In this document: in pieces, positions 1 through 11,489 of the stretch
Position numbering within the stretch: position 1 is the stretch's first letter
How the letters are laid out: each line of letters opens with the position of its first letter
Source: Corbicula japonica
Lineage: Eukaryota > Mollusca > Bivalvia > Venerida > Cyrenidae
DNA: 64,000 bases
NCBI GenBank assembly: GCA_038501625.1
Contig: JAZAYU010000204.1
Span: 312,001-376,000, forward strand
Direction: 5' to 3'
Made by a program: the position numbers and the translations under genes
The notes under the pieces: generated by a model
Told to the model about the DNA's origin: nothing
Databases searched by the model: none
Seen by the model: the letters and a program-made list of their open reading frames with translations, nothing else

Positions 1-119
1 CGTACTTTTTATTTAGCTTAACTGAAGTCTAGTGAAGACAAGGCAGGGTTAAATTTGAGTTTATTTAATCTATATTTTACTTGCTACTCGCTCCTCAGTT
101 AAAGGGCAGTAGTTAATTT

Positions 120-605
120 TTTGCAGCGTGGCGGCCGTTAAAAGTCTTCCCGTACATATACATTAGTCAGGTCTGTTATGAGAAAAAAATCCGATACCGA
201 TGTCATAATGATAACGTAAATCAGGGCTATCCAACCAACGTTTTTGATGGATTGTCCCGGCTAGCTCAGTCAGTTGCGTTGTCGTATTTGCATGGCTAGG
301 CGCCTTCGCATTGACGGTGCGGGTTCGCTCCCCAGTGGAGAAAAGATCATTTTAAATTCACAGTAGCGCTATTTGTGCAGTGTGACGTGTGTAAAATGCC
401 CCCCCCCCCTTAAAAAAGTCAGTACTGTTACCAGTAAATTAATCCGTGTCCGATATCATGCAGTGGTGATAACGTATATCAGGTTTGTCCGATCAACCTT
501 TTTTTTTTTGGGGGGGGGGGGGTGGCTAGACCAGTCAGTTGCCTTGCATGGCTACGCGCTGGCCCCGTGACGGTTCGGGTTTGCTCCCAAGTAGAGGCAA
601 TATTA
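120..605 (+). repeat. tRNA-derived SINE, two head-to-tail copies
   Basis: Two copies of a dispersed family lie head to tail about 264 bp apart. The first has an A-box-like stretch (CTAGCTCAGTCAGTTGCG, near 259) and a B-box-like stretch (GGGTTCGCTCC, near 322). The second copy (near 523-590) has a diverged A box and GGGTTTGCTCCC. Both are preceded by the same leader, which ends in a run of T or G before the tRNA-like part. The acceptor arms do not pair, so these are not functional tRNAs. Related copies lie at 5200-5640 and 34076-34250, and a fragment at 60445-60480. Confidence 0.75.
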
Positions 606-620
606 TTTGCAACATAAATG

Positions 621-990
621 ATAGGCCACGCACCGTATACCGGCACTTGATTTTTGCTACGCTGCGTATGGCGGCATTTTATTCGATACTTGTATTAAAT
701 ATACATTGTACTTTGGTTGTCGAAATATTTAACTGTTTTTTTACATGTTATGGAGCTGTAATTTGTTATGTTAGCGTACATTGCAATAGAGTAAAATGAA
801 CTGAAAGCCACTAAAACGCGATAAATATGAAAATATTGCAGGTTCGGTTCGATTGAACCTGTTCATGGGCAGTAATGGAAATGCATATTACTGCCCACGC
901 CGCATAGCCTCAGGTTTATACCAGCATCGCATAAAAACCGTGATACGCAGCGTAGCATAAATCAAGTGCCGGTGTATGGTGCGTGGCCTC
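621..990. mobile_element. Small inverted-repeat (MITE-like) element
   Basis: About 49 bp at 622-670, starting TAGGCCACGCACC, recurs as a near-perfect reverse complement at 941-989, ending GGTGCGTGGCC. The arms differ at only a few positions. The interior (838-905) holds a fragment of the dispersed family also seen at 1540-1790. There is no coding potential and I found no clear target duplication. A non-autonomous inverted-repeat element is the simplest reading. Confidence 0.5.
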
Positions 991-1539
991 TTTTTTTTGC
1001 AAGAAGCAAGTAAAATATAGATAAATAAAACACCCACAAAGCTTACACTGCGTTGTCCTCCACTGCAAACATTTGTATGCAGTCATAATTCTTCACTTGG
1101 CCTATACTTCAGTTTAGCATCAGAAAAATACGTTTTAACAGGAAATATACAACATTTGCAGCCCGGACAAGTTCATATACACGAATGATTGGCAAACTTC
1201 TAAATCCTGGACACGGAGATTACTAGAATCTACAAGTCTCATTACTTGACAGTCGTACCGGACTATGGGTTTGAGTATTATTTAGAAATCTAGCCAAAAA
1301 CTGAGATTTTTATACCTCACCCCACAAAATCTCCTACACTTACACCGGTTATGCCGGTCAAAAGCGTTACATCGCGGCGTAGTGCCGTTCGCGAAGCGTA
1401 CCATGTAAGCCAGGGTGAAATCGCTCAGGCTTTAAAAAGAACATATAAATAATTCATCTTTTCTCATTCATACAGTGGGGATTGCGATGGCGATTTGAAT
1501 GCAGTACGGGGCTGAAACGGTTTTTTTTTGTTTTCTGCT

Positions 1540-1790
1540 TGCATTTTTTTGGCCTTTGTAAATGGAATGGTATAAATCCGATAATGCCGCATTGAAGGTT
1601 CCATCTCCACCGCCGTATGCACACCATCGTTTGTGATGGTCAAAATTGTACTGTTTATTGGTGTAAATATTGAGTTGCGCTAAACCCGGGGCTCGGCGGC
1701 GTGGGCAGCAATATGCATTTCCATTACTGACCATGAACATGCTCAATCAAACCTAGTCTGCAATATTTTTATATTTGTCGTGTTCGATGG
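1540..1790 (-). repeat. Dispersed repeat, GGCGGCGTGGGCAG family
   Basis: This copy shares a long stretch with 19200-19510, including TATTGAGTTGCGC, GGCGGCGTGGGCAG, CATTTCCATTAC and a TCAATCAAAC...GCAATATTTT tail. Shorter pieces occur at 838-905 (opposite strand), 7545-7645 and 8845-8915. The orientation given is arbitrary. The reading frames across it carry no recognisable protein. Confidence 0.6.
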
Positions 1791-1799
1791 CTTTCAACG

Positions 1800-3214
1800 A
1801 TCGCAATGCAACAAAAGAACCTTTCCAACGTCCCTTCTGCAGACAGCGGAATCTTTCTAATTGGTCACCGTTCTTCACTAATCGATTTAAAGAAAGCATG
1901 CCACCAGACATCTATTAATAGATTTTCATGTATTGTGTATATTAATCGATCTTTTTTTCAGTAGCATCATACGGCGTCACGAGCACCTTTTTAAAAGATC
2001 TATCCGGGAAACTGTTATGCCAACAAATCCACCGCTTCAAATGTAAAGTTTCATTTTTCAACTTTTTCTTAGAGCTAGATTAATTTGCAATTAAGTGCAT
2101 ACATGTATGAGTTATGTTGGATAACAATATTTAAAAAAAATTCAAATGGTTTTATAAGAAACATTGATTATTTCAAACAACATCTTTTACCGACCTTGTC
2201 TAAAATAAGCAACCAGATACAAAAATAGTTTGAGCATTATTTTCGTGTTTTTTTTTCTTTAAGAAAAAGATAAAATTCAATGCAATCTACTGTCTGGTTG
2301 GCTGGTGACTCGTAACGTTTACGAAATTTACCGACAATAGGGTCAAATGCAAGAGACTTAGCCAGGTCAATATTGTTGGACTATATATATAACAAACACG
2401 ATAGTTGAGACTCAGTATTTTATAAAATATTAGGTGCAGTCTATTCAATTTTTTATCTTTAAATATAATTCTGAGTTTTATCAAATCAGTTCCTTTATTT
2501 AGAAAATACTTTTAGAAAAAATGTCCTTGATGATCATATTCCAAATCAGTGTAACCTGACAAAGCTTAACAATGAATAATTGCGATGAGCATCGAAAATT
2601 AATAAAGTTGATAAGTTCTTATAGCAATGTCACGGGCTTCATTTACATGATATTGAAAAAAAGAAAACTTTGCAAGCATGTCGCGTCTGCCAGACTGAAG
2701 TCTATCTTGTTTTTGATTACAAATGAAGTTGTATTGTCGCACTCGCAGTGGATTAGTGTGTATAGGATTGATAGTTATACTACATAAATTGATTGAAATG
2801 AGATATTGCGGACAGGGTTTTAGTTTCGCTCAGACTTCAATCTATTTTCTACTACCCGGGATCATGTATGAATGCAATGACATTATCAGTAAATTAGTAA
2901 TTGGTATCAAATCAGTTTGCATGAATTGCATTAACGACTTAACGTTTTTATGAGTAAGAAAGTAATGAATTCGCAGGCTTTAACACACGTCTTCTGATAA
3001 TATGTGACCGGTGAAGCTGTTCATCATCGTTAGAAGAGATAATATTGTCTAAAACATTCATTGCGCTCCTGCCATCAACCGTGCTGTTTTCCCAATCTGT
3101 TTTTTGCTTATATGTTCTACAATGTATTCACATTACAGTATTCGAATTGCGGGCTTCAAAATCGTACTGAAGTTGAACGTCTTTTCCATATCACAATCAT
3201 GTCGGTACAAACTT
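1800..3214. other. No gene recognised
   Basis: AT-rich sequence with only short open frames that show no family signature. It lies 3' of the last module exon on the minus strand. No clear polyadenylation signal was seen directly after that exon's stop; the nearest minus-strand AATAAA-like hexamer is near 2490 and may not be used. Confidence 0.4.
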
Positions 3215-3273
3215 TCAATTATTTTGAAAAGTGCTAAATATGTACAGACAATTATATATAATACTCACAATAC

Positions 3274-3672
3274 CTGCTGCACACATCAAGTTTCTTATTC
3301 TACGCAAAATGTCCTTAACGACCTCTTGCCAATGAGTTCGCTGAAGCCCAGTTTCTGCATCCCAAACTGATCCGTATCTTGCCCGTACCACATAAATATC
3401 ACCAGATCCATGTTTTTTAATGATAAAAATTCTATCTGAATCGTTTGTATAACCGGCTTTAGCTTTTACAAAGTTTGAAGTCCCATTTTCCTGTTTAAAA
3501 ACTGAAAGTGTCACAAAACCTTGCACTGTTGGAATGCAGCAGAATTCATTGTGATTAAGTATTTGTGAAGTAAGTCTTTGTTTGTTGTCTGTGATTACAA
3601 TTTTGATAGTTTCCCCCGTGTCATTGGCGACATGACTGTTGTGTATCTTCAACCATTTAAACATTGCAATAT
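3274..3672 (-). CDS. Module exon 6 of the CXorf38-like gene model (third tandem copy)
   Basis: Third copy of a module also encoded at 6779-7114 and 8170-8505. Shared signatures in order are HNSHV near the start, TSQIL, CCIPTVQGFVTLSVF, YTNDSDRIFII and VVRARYG. The exon follows an acceptor (CTTATTTCAG) and opens in phase 1, so the join to the preceding exon stays open. The end is uncertain: a CAG|gtattg site after 3274 keeps phase 1 like the sister exons, a stronger gtgagt donor follows 3269 in phase 0, and without splicing the frame stops at 3215. In that last case the tail adds a hydrophobic stretch. No function is recognised; the hydrophobic/polar alternation suggests a beta-rich fold, which is inference. 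Confidence 0.68.
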
Positions 3673-5195
3673 CTGAAATAAGATCACAAACTTTTAATAA
3701 AGAATTTACAACTCACAAAATTGACAGTTTTGTTGAAGAAAGGTTTCAACGGATCTTTTGCAAAAAACAACAACATAGGTGCTCGATCCTATTCTGTTAT
3801 TTCATTTCTCTCGTCGTGTTAGTGTTGATTTAACCCTCTGCTCTGGTCTTTGTAAGGTCAATGAGTAACTACATGTACATTTATTCGATTGACAATGTCA
3901 TGAGCTTCTTACGTTATTATGTGTGTGTGTGGGGGGGGGGGGGGTGGAGGGGGCATGCCTTTGCATGCAAAATTATTGAGTGAATGGATAGCATCGAATT
4001 AGTTAACCAAAACAGCTTGTGCTTGTTTGTTCATATGATAACATGTAGGGGCCCATGAACTTATTTTGAACCTCCATTGGTAAAATATTCTACCACTGAC
4101 CGTTCCAGCGCGGTAAAACCTCGGGTTCTCATTTCGTTGTTAAAACTGAACATTTAGCTGCACACAGCTCAACAGTTGACGTGTAACTTATTTCCTATTA
4201 TTTTACTAAATTTAGTATAATCATGGATTAAGGAATTCTATTCTAACCAGAAGAGATGTAACAGTGTTTATAAAGCCGTTTACTAAATTTCATATAAGTG
4301 CCTAATGTATACGGATACATTTGGTTGCCGTAAGATATCTGCGACTAAACTAAACATTAAAGGAATAAAACAACTTATTGTTCAGGAGTCAATATAAAAG
4401 TACTTTGTGATCTACGGTTCTCAAACTCTGATTTTCTCTAAATTCTTACGATCTCTAGATTTTTCCATTGAAAATGGTTACGTATCTGCTAAAAAATATG
4501 ATGAAGGAAATGATTTTTATTTAATATAATAGTAACTTTTCCGTTTCTAGAAGGCGATGTTCCTTGTGCAACGTCTTATTTTTTGTCTTTGTGCCATATT
4601 ATATACGTAACAACATGTAGACCTTTTCAATATTTACTCAAAACGACAAATACATATAACGACATTGTCGATCTAGCATTATCAACAACCAAAAGAGTCA
4701 AAATGCGATTATAGGAAAATTCGGCACGATAGGAGGCTTATTCGTAAAATAACGAATGGACTGTATGCACATACACAAAATCTGTAAATAGCAGAATCCA
4801 AGAACCATGGCCTACTTAAAACATCAAACTTACACTTAGGGCTGAAAGGTACAAATTTACCAATTTTTTATATTTTCCCGAATAAAACTTTGTAACTTAG
4901 GGACATACGTAAACTATATAATTACGTACTATTTTCTGTTAAGTAATCTTTCCCATTTAAGCATTATAATCTATGTTTACTTTCGCTGTATCTGAAAAAT
5001 AAATCGTCACCTATGAACATGAAAATAACATCCCTTTAATGTTTAGTTAAGATTTTCGTAATATCTTCAGTTAATCATGTTCTCTCTGTTTTTGTATTGC
5101 TATAAGCATTGTACAATGTTTTATGCAAATAAAATATACGTATTGGCAAACTGATTGAACCAACAATATTTCATCAGATGCGGTAATACCCTATC
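3673..5195. other. Intron-like repeat-poor stretch, no gene seen
   Basis: Intronic in the gene model (between exons 5 and 6). It holds a G-run microsatellite near 3925-3950 and one copy of a short palindromic motif (ACCGTTCCAGCGCGGT, about 4099) that recurs elsewhere in the window. No coding signal on either strand. Confidence 0.45.
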
Positions 5196-5199
5196 TCAA

Positions 5200-5640
5200 T
5201 TTTTTTTTCTAATTACAACCCGTTATCGTTGTCATGAAGTGATTGTTACGCATATCAGGGCTATCTGATCAATCTTTTTAGGGGGTTGTCCCGGTTAGCT
5301 CAGTTGGTTGCGTCGCAGGAATTGCATGGCTAAGCGCTGTCGCCGTGATCGTGCGGGTTCGCTCCCAGCTGGAGGCACTATCTTTTGAAATTCACAGTAG
5401 CGCTATTTGTGCATTGTGGCGGCCGTAAAAAAGTCTCCCCGTGCATTAAGTCAGTACTTTATCAGTAAAATAACCTGTTACCGATGTCTTGCAGTGATTA
5501 TTACGTATATCAGGGCTATCCGATCAACCTTTTTGGGGGGTTGTCCCGGTTAGCTTAATTGGTTGCGTCGCAGGAATTGCATGGCTAGGCGCTGTCGCCG
5601 TGACGGTGAGGGTTTGCTCCCAGCTAGAGGTACTATCATT
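5200..5640 (+). repeat. tRNA-derived SINE, two head-to-tail copies
   Basis: Two well-kept copies about 254 bp apart. Each has GGTTAGCTCAGTTGGTTGCG or its close variant as A box and GGGTTCGCTCCCAGCT (second copy GGGTTTGCTCCCAGCT) as B box. The spacer between them includes TTTGTGCATTGTGGCGGCCG, also present beside the first pair near 120-150. Head-to-tail pairs at two separate sites suggest that the dimer itself is the mobile unit. Confidence 0.8.
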
Positions 5641-5644
5641 TTTT

Positions 5645-6770
5645 TTATTATTTAATGACTAAAATCAATCTGACAGACATTTCTTTCGGGATGGGTGGGC
5701 CTCACCCGCCTGTCCAACCAAGATAGCTTTGAAGTATAATACGACTAGTTAAAAATCTTCAGACGGGAAAAGTGGTTGAAGGGGGAATCTGTTTTATAAG
5801 ACGTGTTGATGGGCTCAGTAAAAATGAGCGTTGTAAAAAATCTTAAGAGGTGCGATTTTATCTGCGATTGACAGAAACCCGTTTTACTAACCACAACCCG
5901 GACTTGCTGTTTGCACATTAACTACGATCGGTCGTACGATTGTGGAAAATCGCAAGACAGTCTAATATACATAGTCCCGGTCGCTTTCCTGTCAAAGCGT
6001 CTGAGTGATGATAAACGGACGACTACTGCATTAAACAGAGAATTAGTGCAAAAAAGACTAAAAACCATAATGAGAGCTGATAAGAATATCTTGGTCGGCA
6101 GAGTTGGACAATATTTAACTTGATAATGGATTGTTGTAGGCTAAGTAAAACTTGTGTGTGCATTCTTGTGAATTCTTCCACTGAACCATCTACGACTGTG
6201 ATTTATATGGCTTTTAATACAGTCTATAAACAAAATGATCATTCTGATAGGTAAAATTATCAACAATTTAAGATTTTTTTTTTAAATTTTAATTATATAT
6301 ATGTCAGTGTGATTGTAAAACTGCACTACAGCACCAGATTTCTTTTCTAAGAGTACAACTGAGACTTGCCTTGCAACTATATCTGAAGCATACATTCTGT
6401 TTCAGCCTTAGATGTTTCCGGTAATTTTTTGGCTATTTTCTCTATTTTCGTACATATCAATGCACATTTCAAAAAAGCAAATTTCAACTTAAGATGGTCA
6501 AGTATGATTGCTTCGGCGACATATAACAGAATAACTTTAGATCGCCATGTTTCTCCAAAAATTATATTAAATATAGGACAAAACACATGTTAATTAAGGA
6601 TTTTACCTACACATGTACAACTGACATAATGCACAGTCTTTCATAATCATATGCACTTATGTGTAAGATGCATGATAGGTACATATATTTCTGCAAAGTT
6701 TAATTAAACTGCATTTTGCCTTTGGAATATTGTTTTATATTTTTAATCGATAACAATCCAACAAAAATAA
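5645..6770. other. No gene recognised
   Basis: Intronic in the gene model. Open frames at 5911-6123 (+) and 6377-6586 (-) have no recognisable domain and no convincing splice sites around them. Confidence 0.4.
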
Positions 6771-6778
6771 TTACTTAC

Positions 6779-7114
6779 AAGAAGGTTTCTGTTGTATACC
6801 AGTTTCCTCTTTCCAGTCTTTACCGTAATGTGCTCGTACTATATTAGTATGGCCGGAATGCTCTTTAACGATAAAGCTTCTGTTTGTGCTATTTGTGTAA
6901 TAAGCAACAGGCGTCACATCAAACTCTCCAGTGTCTCTTTCTTGATCGTACACACAAAGTGTTACAATACCACATACTATTGGGATACAACAGCACTGAT
7001 CAGGGCTCAGTATTTGGGAAGTACATCTTCCGTATTGGTCCTTAAGAACGATCTTGATATTTGTCGTCTTATTGTTACGAATATGAGTGTTATGTTGTTG
7101 CCAGGTTGTCGACC
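6779..7114 (-). CDS. Module exon 5 of the CXorf38-like gene model (second tandem copy)
   Basis: The exon lies between an acceptor (AATCTTTTCAG) and a strong donor (CTT|gtaagt). It is 336 nt, exactly the length of the exon at 8170-8505, and has the same 1-1 phase, so it can be added or lost without a frameshift. Conserved pieces are QQHNTHI, LKDQYGR, TSQIL, IPIVCGIVTLCV, YTNSTNRSFIV and IVRAHYG. It is more cysteine-rich than its sisters, with three adjacent cysteines before the IP motif. An in-frame ATG upstream (7187) is probably fortuitous, because the conserved part begins at the acceptor. The module family is not recognised. Confidence 0.75.
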
Positions 7115-7544
7115 CTGAAAAGATTATCCATGTTCTCTTATTTTTAAGTCTTCGCTCTTTATATCGTGAAATAAATTTTCTGGCCATTTGTATGGAGGTG
7201 GTTCGTTATCACAGTTAGTTTAGAAATTGTTAAATCGTCCCAGGGTTTATCAAATACCTTTTAATTTATGTTCTCGGCGTTCTTTTTTGATATACACCCA
7301 GTACATAAAAATACACAGCGTTTAATATGTTCCTAAAATCAATATGTTGTAATTGATATGAGGTAATCAAACATTTAGCACATATTATTTATTCATCTAC
7401 GCAAATGTAATGCTAGTCTAACAAATTGATGTTGTTTTGTTCTAAGAACATATAAGCGGGAACAGCTGATATGAGTGCATGTTCCATTGGCCATGATTAC
7501 GTAGATTACGCATACGACGATGACATTGTAAGAACGGGTTGGTT

Positions 7545-7645
7545 TGAGTGCATACTGGGGATAGGCGGTGTGGGCAGTAAAAACATTTCCATTACTTCCA
7601 ACGAACAGGATAAGTAAAACCGAGCCTGCAGTATTTTTATTTTGT
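7545..7645. repeat. Fragment of the GGCGGCGTGGGCAG dispersed family
   Basis: Contains GGCGGTGTGGGCAGTAA, CATTTCCATTAC and CCGAGCCTGCAGTATTTTTA in the same order as at 1690-1780 and 19400-19490. It lies in the short intron between module exons 4 and 5. Confidence 0.5.
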
Positions 7646-8169
7646 ATTATAATTGCTTTCAAAGTTTCATTTAGATCTATATAATTGTCGGGTTTGCAGA
7701 GTACTACTAATAAATGGACATTGGTTTAATGTCTTTTGATAATTGAATAGGTCTGCAGTAATACAAAAGACAATGCAAATATCTAATTAGAATGCAAATT
7801 TATTTCTAAAGAGGATCTGAATGTACAGATCCTGCAAATCATCACAGACACCAAAGGACAAAGTTTTAAATGAGACCGAAAAAAAGTTTAACCTGTTACA
7901 AACGTTTCTTTCAATGACTTTTTTAGTTGTCAAAAGGGTGTTCTTCTGTTACACGCTATTTTATCAGTTTTATGAACACAGTTATAAAGACGACAATACA
8001 CAAGTTGCTATAGCAGTAATAATACTCTCGGATTCTATTGTAAAATTATACATTTTATATAACACTTTGTTAAATATTCTCGTTTTTGTTAGAAAAGGCT
8101 GCCTTGATCCGTTTTAGAATACAAATGTGTAGGCATTATTTTTAAATTTTAAAACACTGGCATTCTTAC

Positions 8170-8505
8170 ATGAATATGGTTTCCTCTGTCGGTCAGTGTC
8201 TTCAGTGCGAATCAAACCATATTTTGACCTGACAATATATAAATGGCCGGTAGTATGATTTCTAACGATAAAACTTCTGTCTGAAAAATTTGTATATGTT
8301 GCAATTGGTATGTTTTGGTATCCGGCGATTCCACCGTAGACCCTAAACACCGAAAGTGTGTTTACACCATAGACTGTTGGTATTATGCTATGCTCGTTAG
8401 GGTATAATATCATTTCAGTGTCTCTTCCGTTGTTGTCTTTGAGAACGACAACAATAGGATTGTCCGCTTCGTTAACAATATAGCTGTTGTGCTGCTCTCC
8501 CACCA
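8170..8505 (-). CDS. Module exon 4 of the CXorf38-like gene model (first tandem copy)
   Basis: A symmetric phase 1-1 exon of 336 nt between a strong acceptor (TACTTTTTTACAG) and a donor (CAT|gtaaga). Conserved pieces are GEQHNSYIV, VVLKDNNGRDTEMIL, IIPTVYGVNTLSVF, YTNFSDRSFIV and YIVRSKYG. It is the first module in transcription order and follows the coil exon at 20058-20223, which ends in phase 1, so the reading frame continues. No membrane segment or signal peptide is visible. The module could be a binding domain, but no function is known to me. Confidence 0.75.
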
Positions 8506-8844
8506 CTGTAAAAAAGTAAAGAGGTTAGACAAATTTTAAACAAGGACATGTGCATATCAGGAATAGCCACACCAAGTAAACAAAGCATCCACACAAAGCC
8601 AAAACAATAGTGAAGAAATGAGAGCACGGGTTTATGAAACAATTAATTTTAAATAAGACATCGTAAATTATAATTCAAGAAAGAGAACGTTTAAATTCAA
8701 AACCCCCCATCGTGTAAACAAAGTGGTAAGCATCAAGATTAGCTTTAGATGGATTAATCGCTAAGCAAGAAGACTGCTTTACAATATCATTTCGGTAGCA
8801 TTTCTTTTAAAATTGACATGGAAAAAATATTGCCTTATTTTTCA

Positions 8845-8915
8845 GTAATAGGCATTTCCATTACTGTCCATGAACAGGCTCAATCAAACCGAGCCTGCAA
8901 TATTTTCATAGTTGA
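8845..8915. repeat. Fragment of the GGCGGCGTGGGCAG dispersed family
   Basis: Contains CATTTCCATTACTGTCC, GAACAGGCTCAATCAAAC and GAGCCTGCAATATTTTCAT. This is the same tail as the copies at 1540-1790 and 19200-19510. Confidence 0.5.
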
Positions 8916-8919
8916 AAAT

Positions 8920-10200
8920 ATCCGTGTTGTTGTTGTGATCGTTATCTTTTTTTGCTTGTTTTTGAATTGATTTGGGATGTTGGTGATAAATTTTTTATCA
9001 GGTGTAAAAAAAAGATTTTGTCAGTGGTTTTAAAAAACAAACAAACAAACTTTTTGCAATACCTAACTATAATTAGGTTCTTGTATGGATGAAAGATTGC
9101 GGTTTTGTAATATGAAGAGTGTGTGAAGTAACAATATCATTCTGATGAAGGAGTCATTGTGTGAGCTCCTCAGTTAGAATATTGATATACACTGTAGTGT
9201 ATATGTAATTACACTATTTAAACATGTTAAAGCTCTTCAGTATTGAATATACCATTTAATCAAATGACAAAAGTTGAAACGAGCTCGAGGTTTTAATAAA
9301 GCTTTTGAATGTTTTGATTTCCATTTAGAAACAGCATAAATTTGAATATCCGATGGAATCCTTGATTACGAGGTTTAGAAAATAAATTACGGATTCCTAA
9401 GTCTTTAATAACATAAGATCACCTGTAACACTTAGGACATAGTTCCTGCTTATTCCATTTGGAATTATCTGTGATACGCATTTCTATTTTCACATCACCT
9501 TTCATAGTCCAGTTAGCCTAGAATTAGGAACAGAACTTTAAAAAGGATTTCTTTCAATTCTGTACGAACGTAAAAGTCTAAAGACAGTTCAAAACGAAAA
9601 AATAATGCATAAAACTGCTTAGTGCGAAACTATTCTATCTGCTTCATATTTCTATAAAGGATAGAATAGTTTCGCACTCAGCCCTCGGGTTGTCGTTTCG
9701 TCAAGAAGCGCAAGGTGAAACGCAAAATGACGTCGTGAATAACAATAACAAAATCACCGCCACATTTTCTCATGTTCAAGACAGTTGAAGATAAAAAGGT
9801 TTCTCTGATTCATGTATGAAGACATTCTGCCCGTAAGTAACTTTTATTTTATATGAAATAAATGTAATTTGTGTTGTAACACATACTTCCATTGTACAAA
9901 AATCTTATTTGCTTATGATATTTTGGACCAAATTAGTTATCAATTAAGAATTTTGCAGCAAAAGTTGTATGGTAAAATTAGCTAGCCTGACTGAACTATC
10001 AAAGTTCTATTGTGTTTAGTTCCTACATTGTTTCTCGTTTAGCCTGATTTTTAATCTGAAACCACAGGGCATAAAATACAGTGTTTTTGCTCGATGTTTC
10101 TGAATTGATTATTATAATGTACTTGTATTTCGTGTACAAATACTGTACAGTGTTTTGTTATAATAATAGCGACTGTAAATATGTCAACATTTAAGCTCAG
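8920..10200. other. Intronic AT-rich stretch with one perfect hairpin
   Basis: No coding signal. The only clear structure is the perfect inverted repeat at 9621-9678, listed separately. Confidence 0.4.
9621..9678. repeat. Perfect 19-bp inverted repeat with 20-nt loop
   Basis: AGTGCGAAACTATTCTATC at 9621-9639 is followed after 20 nt by its exact reverse complement at 9660-9678. The stem has no mismatch. It may be the remnant of a foldback element or a short-hairpin transcript; nothing around it decides this. Confidence 0.75.
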
Positions 10201-10217
10201 TAAAATTAAACAAGAGC

Positions 10218-11485
10218 CATGTTACACATGGTTAAATCCCCCCGCCGGAATAAGTAACCTGAAGGTTGTACTTTCGTATAATTTACCTGGAGAGGAAATC
10301 CTTTTAAATATGGAGTTAAAATTTTTAAACAAAAATTATCAAGAAAATCTGATAAAGGGGAATAACTCTAAAAATAGGCAAAGTAGAGTTATTGAACTTG
10401 CACACTGCACTACCTACTGTGCTCTGTCAGTATATGAAATTTGAATAAAATCCCTCAAGTAGTTTTTGAGTTATGCTCCGGACAAAATTTATTAAGCAAT
10501 TCTGATAAGTCTAAAACAGGCAAGGTAGAGTTATTGGACTTGCACACTGTACTACCTACAATGTGCTCTGTCAGTGTATGAAGTTTGAATAAAATCCCTC
10601 AAGTAGTTTTGGAGTTGTGCTCCGGACAGAATATATCAAGTAAATATGATAAGGAGAAATAACTCTTAAAATAGCAAGGTAGAGTTATTGTTCTTGCACT
10701 CTGCACAACCTACCAATGTGCTCTGTCAGTGTATGAAGATTAAATAAAATCCCTCCAGTAGTTTTGGACTTAAGCTTCGGACAAAATTTATCAAGTAAAT
10801 ATGATAAAGGGGAATTACTCTTAAAAAAGGCAAGGTAGAGTTATTGTTCTTGCACACTGCACTACCTACCAATGAGCTCTGTCAGTGTATGAAGTTTGAA
10901 TAAAATCCCTCCAGTAGTTTTGGACTTATGCTCCGGACAAAATTTATCAAGTAAATATGATAAAGGGGAATAACTCTTAAAATAGGCAAGATATAGTTAT
11001 TGTTCTTGCACAATGCACTACCTACCAATGTGCTCTGTCAGTGTATGAAGTTTGAATAAAATCCCTCAAAAGTTTTGGACTTATGCTCCGGACAAAATTT
11101 ATCAAGTAAATATGATAAAGTGGAAAAACTCTAAAAATAGGCAAGGTAGAGTTATTGTTCTTGCACACTGCACTACCTACCAATGTGCTCTGTCAGTGTA
11201 TGAAGTTTGAATAAAATCCCTCCAGTAGTTTTGGACTTATGCTCCGGACAAAATTTATCAAGTAAATATGACAAAGGGGAATAACTCTTAAAATAGGCAA
11301 GATAGAGTTATTGTTCTTGCACACTGCACTACCTACCAATGAGCTCTGTCAGTGTATAAAGTTTGAATAAAATCCCTCCAGTAGTTTTGGACGAAATTGT
11401 TTCGGACGGACGCACGGACGCACGTCGCACAGACGCACGGACACACGTACGAAGGGCATTCAAGCCAGGTAACATATCATTTTTA
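10218..11485 (+). mobile_element. Tandem-repeat element, about 155-bp units, with 3' microsatellite
   Basis: About seven units of roughly 145-157 bp run from near 10340 to 11397; the phrase CTCCGGACAAAATTTATCAAG marks successive units near 10476, 10621, 10776, 10931, 11086 and 11242. The left end has a small hairpin (CCATGTTACACATGG). The array is followed by a GGACGGACGCACGGACGCAC microsatellite. Hairpin, tandem core and GACG-type microsatellite match the plan of bivalve pearl/Helentron-type non-autonomous elements. The open frame at its left end is not a gene. Confidence 0.7.
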
Positions 11486-11489
11486 TTTT

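Noticed and set aside
10181..10444. 87-codon plus frame
   Set aside because: Runs into the 155-bp tandem array; the end of the frame is repeat sequence.
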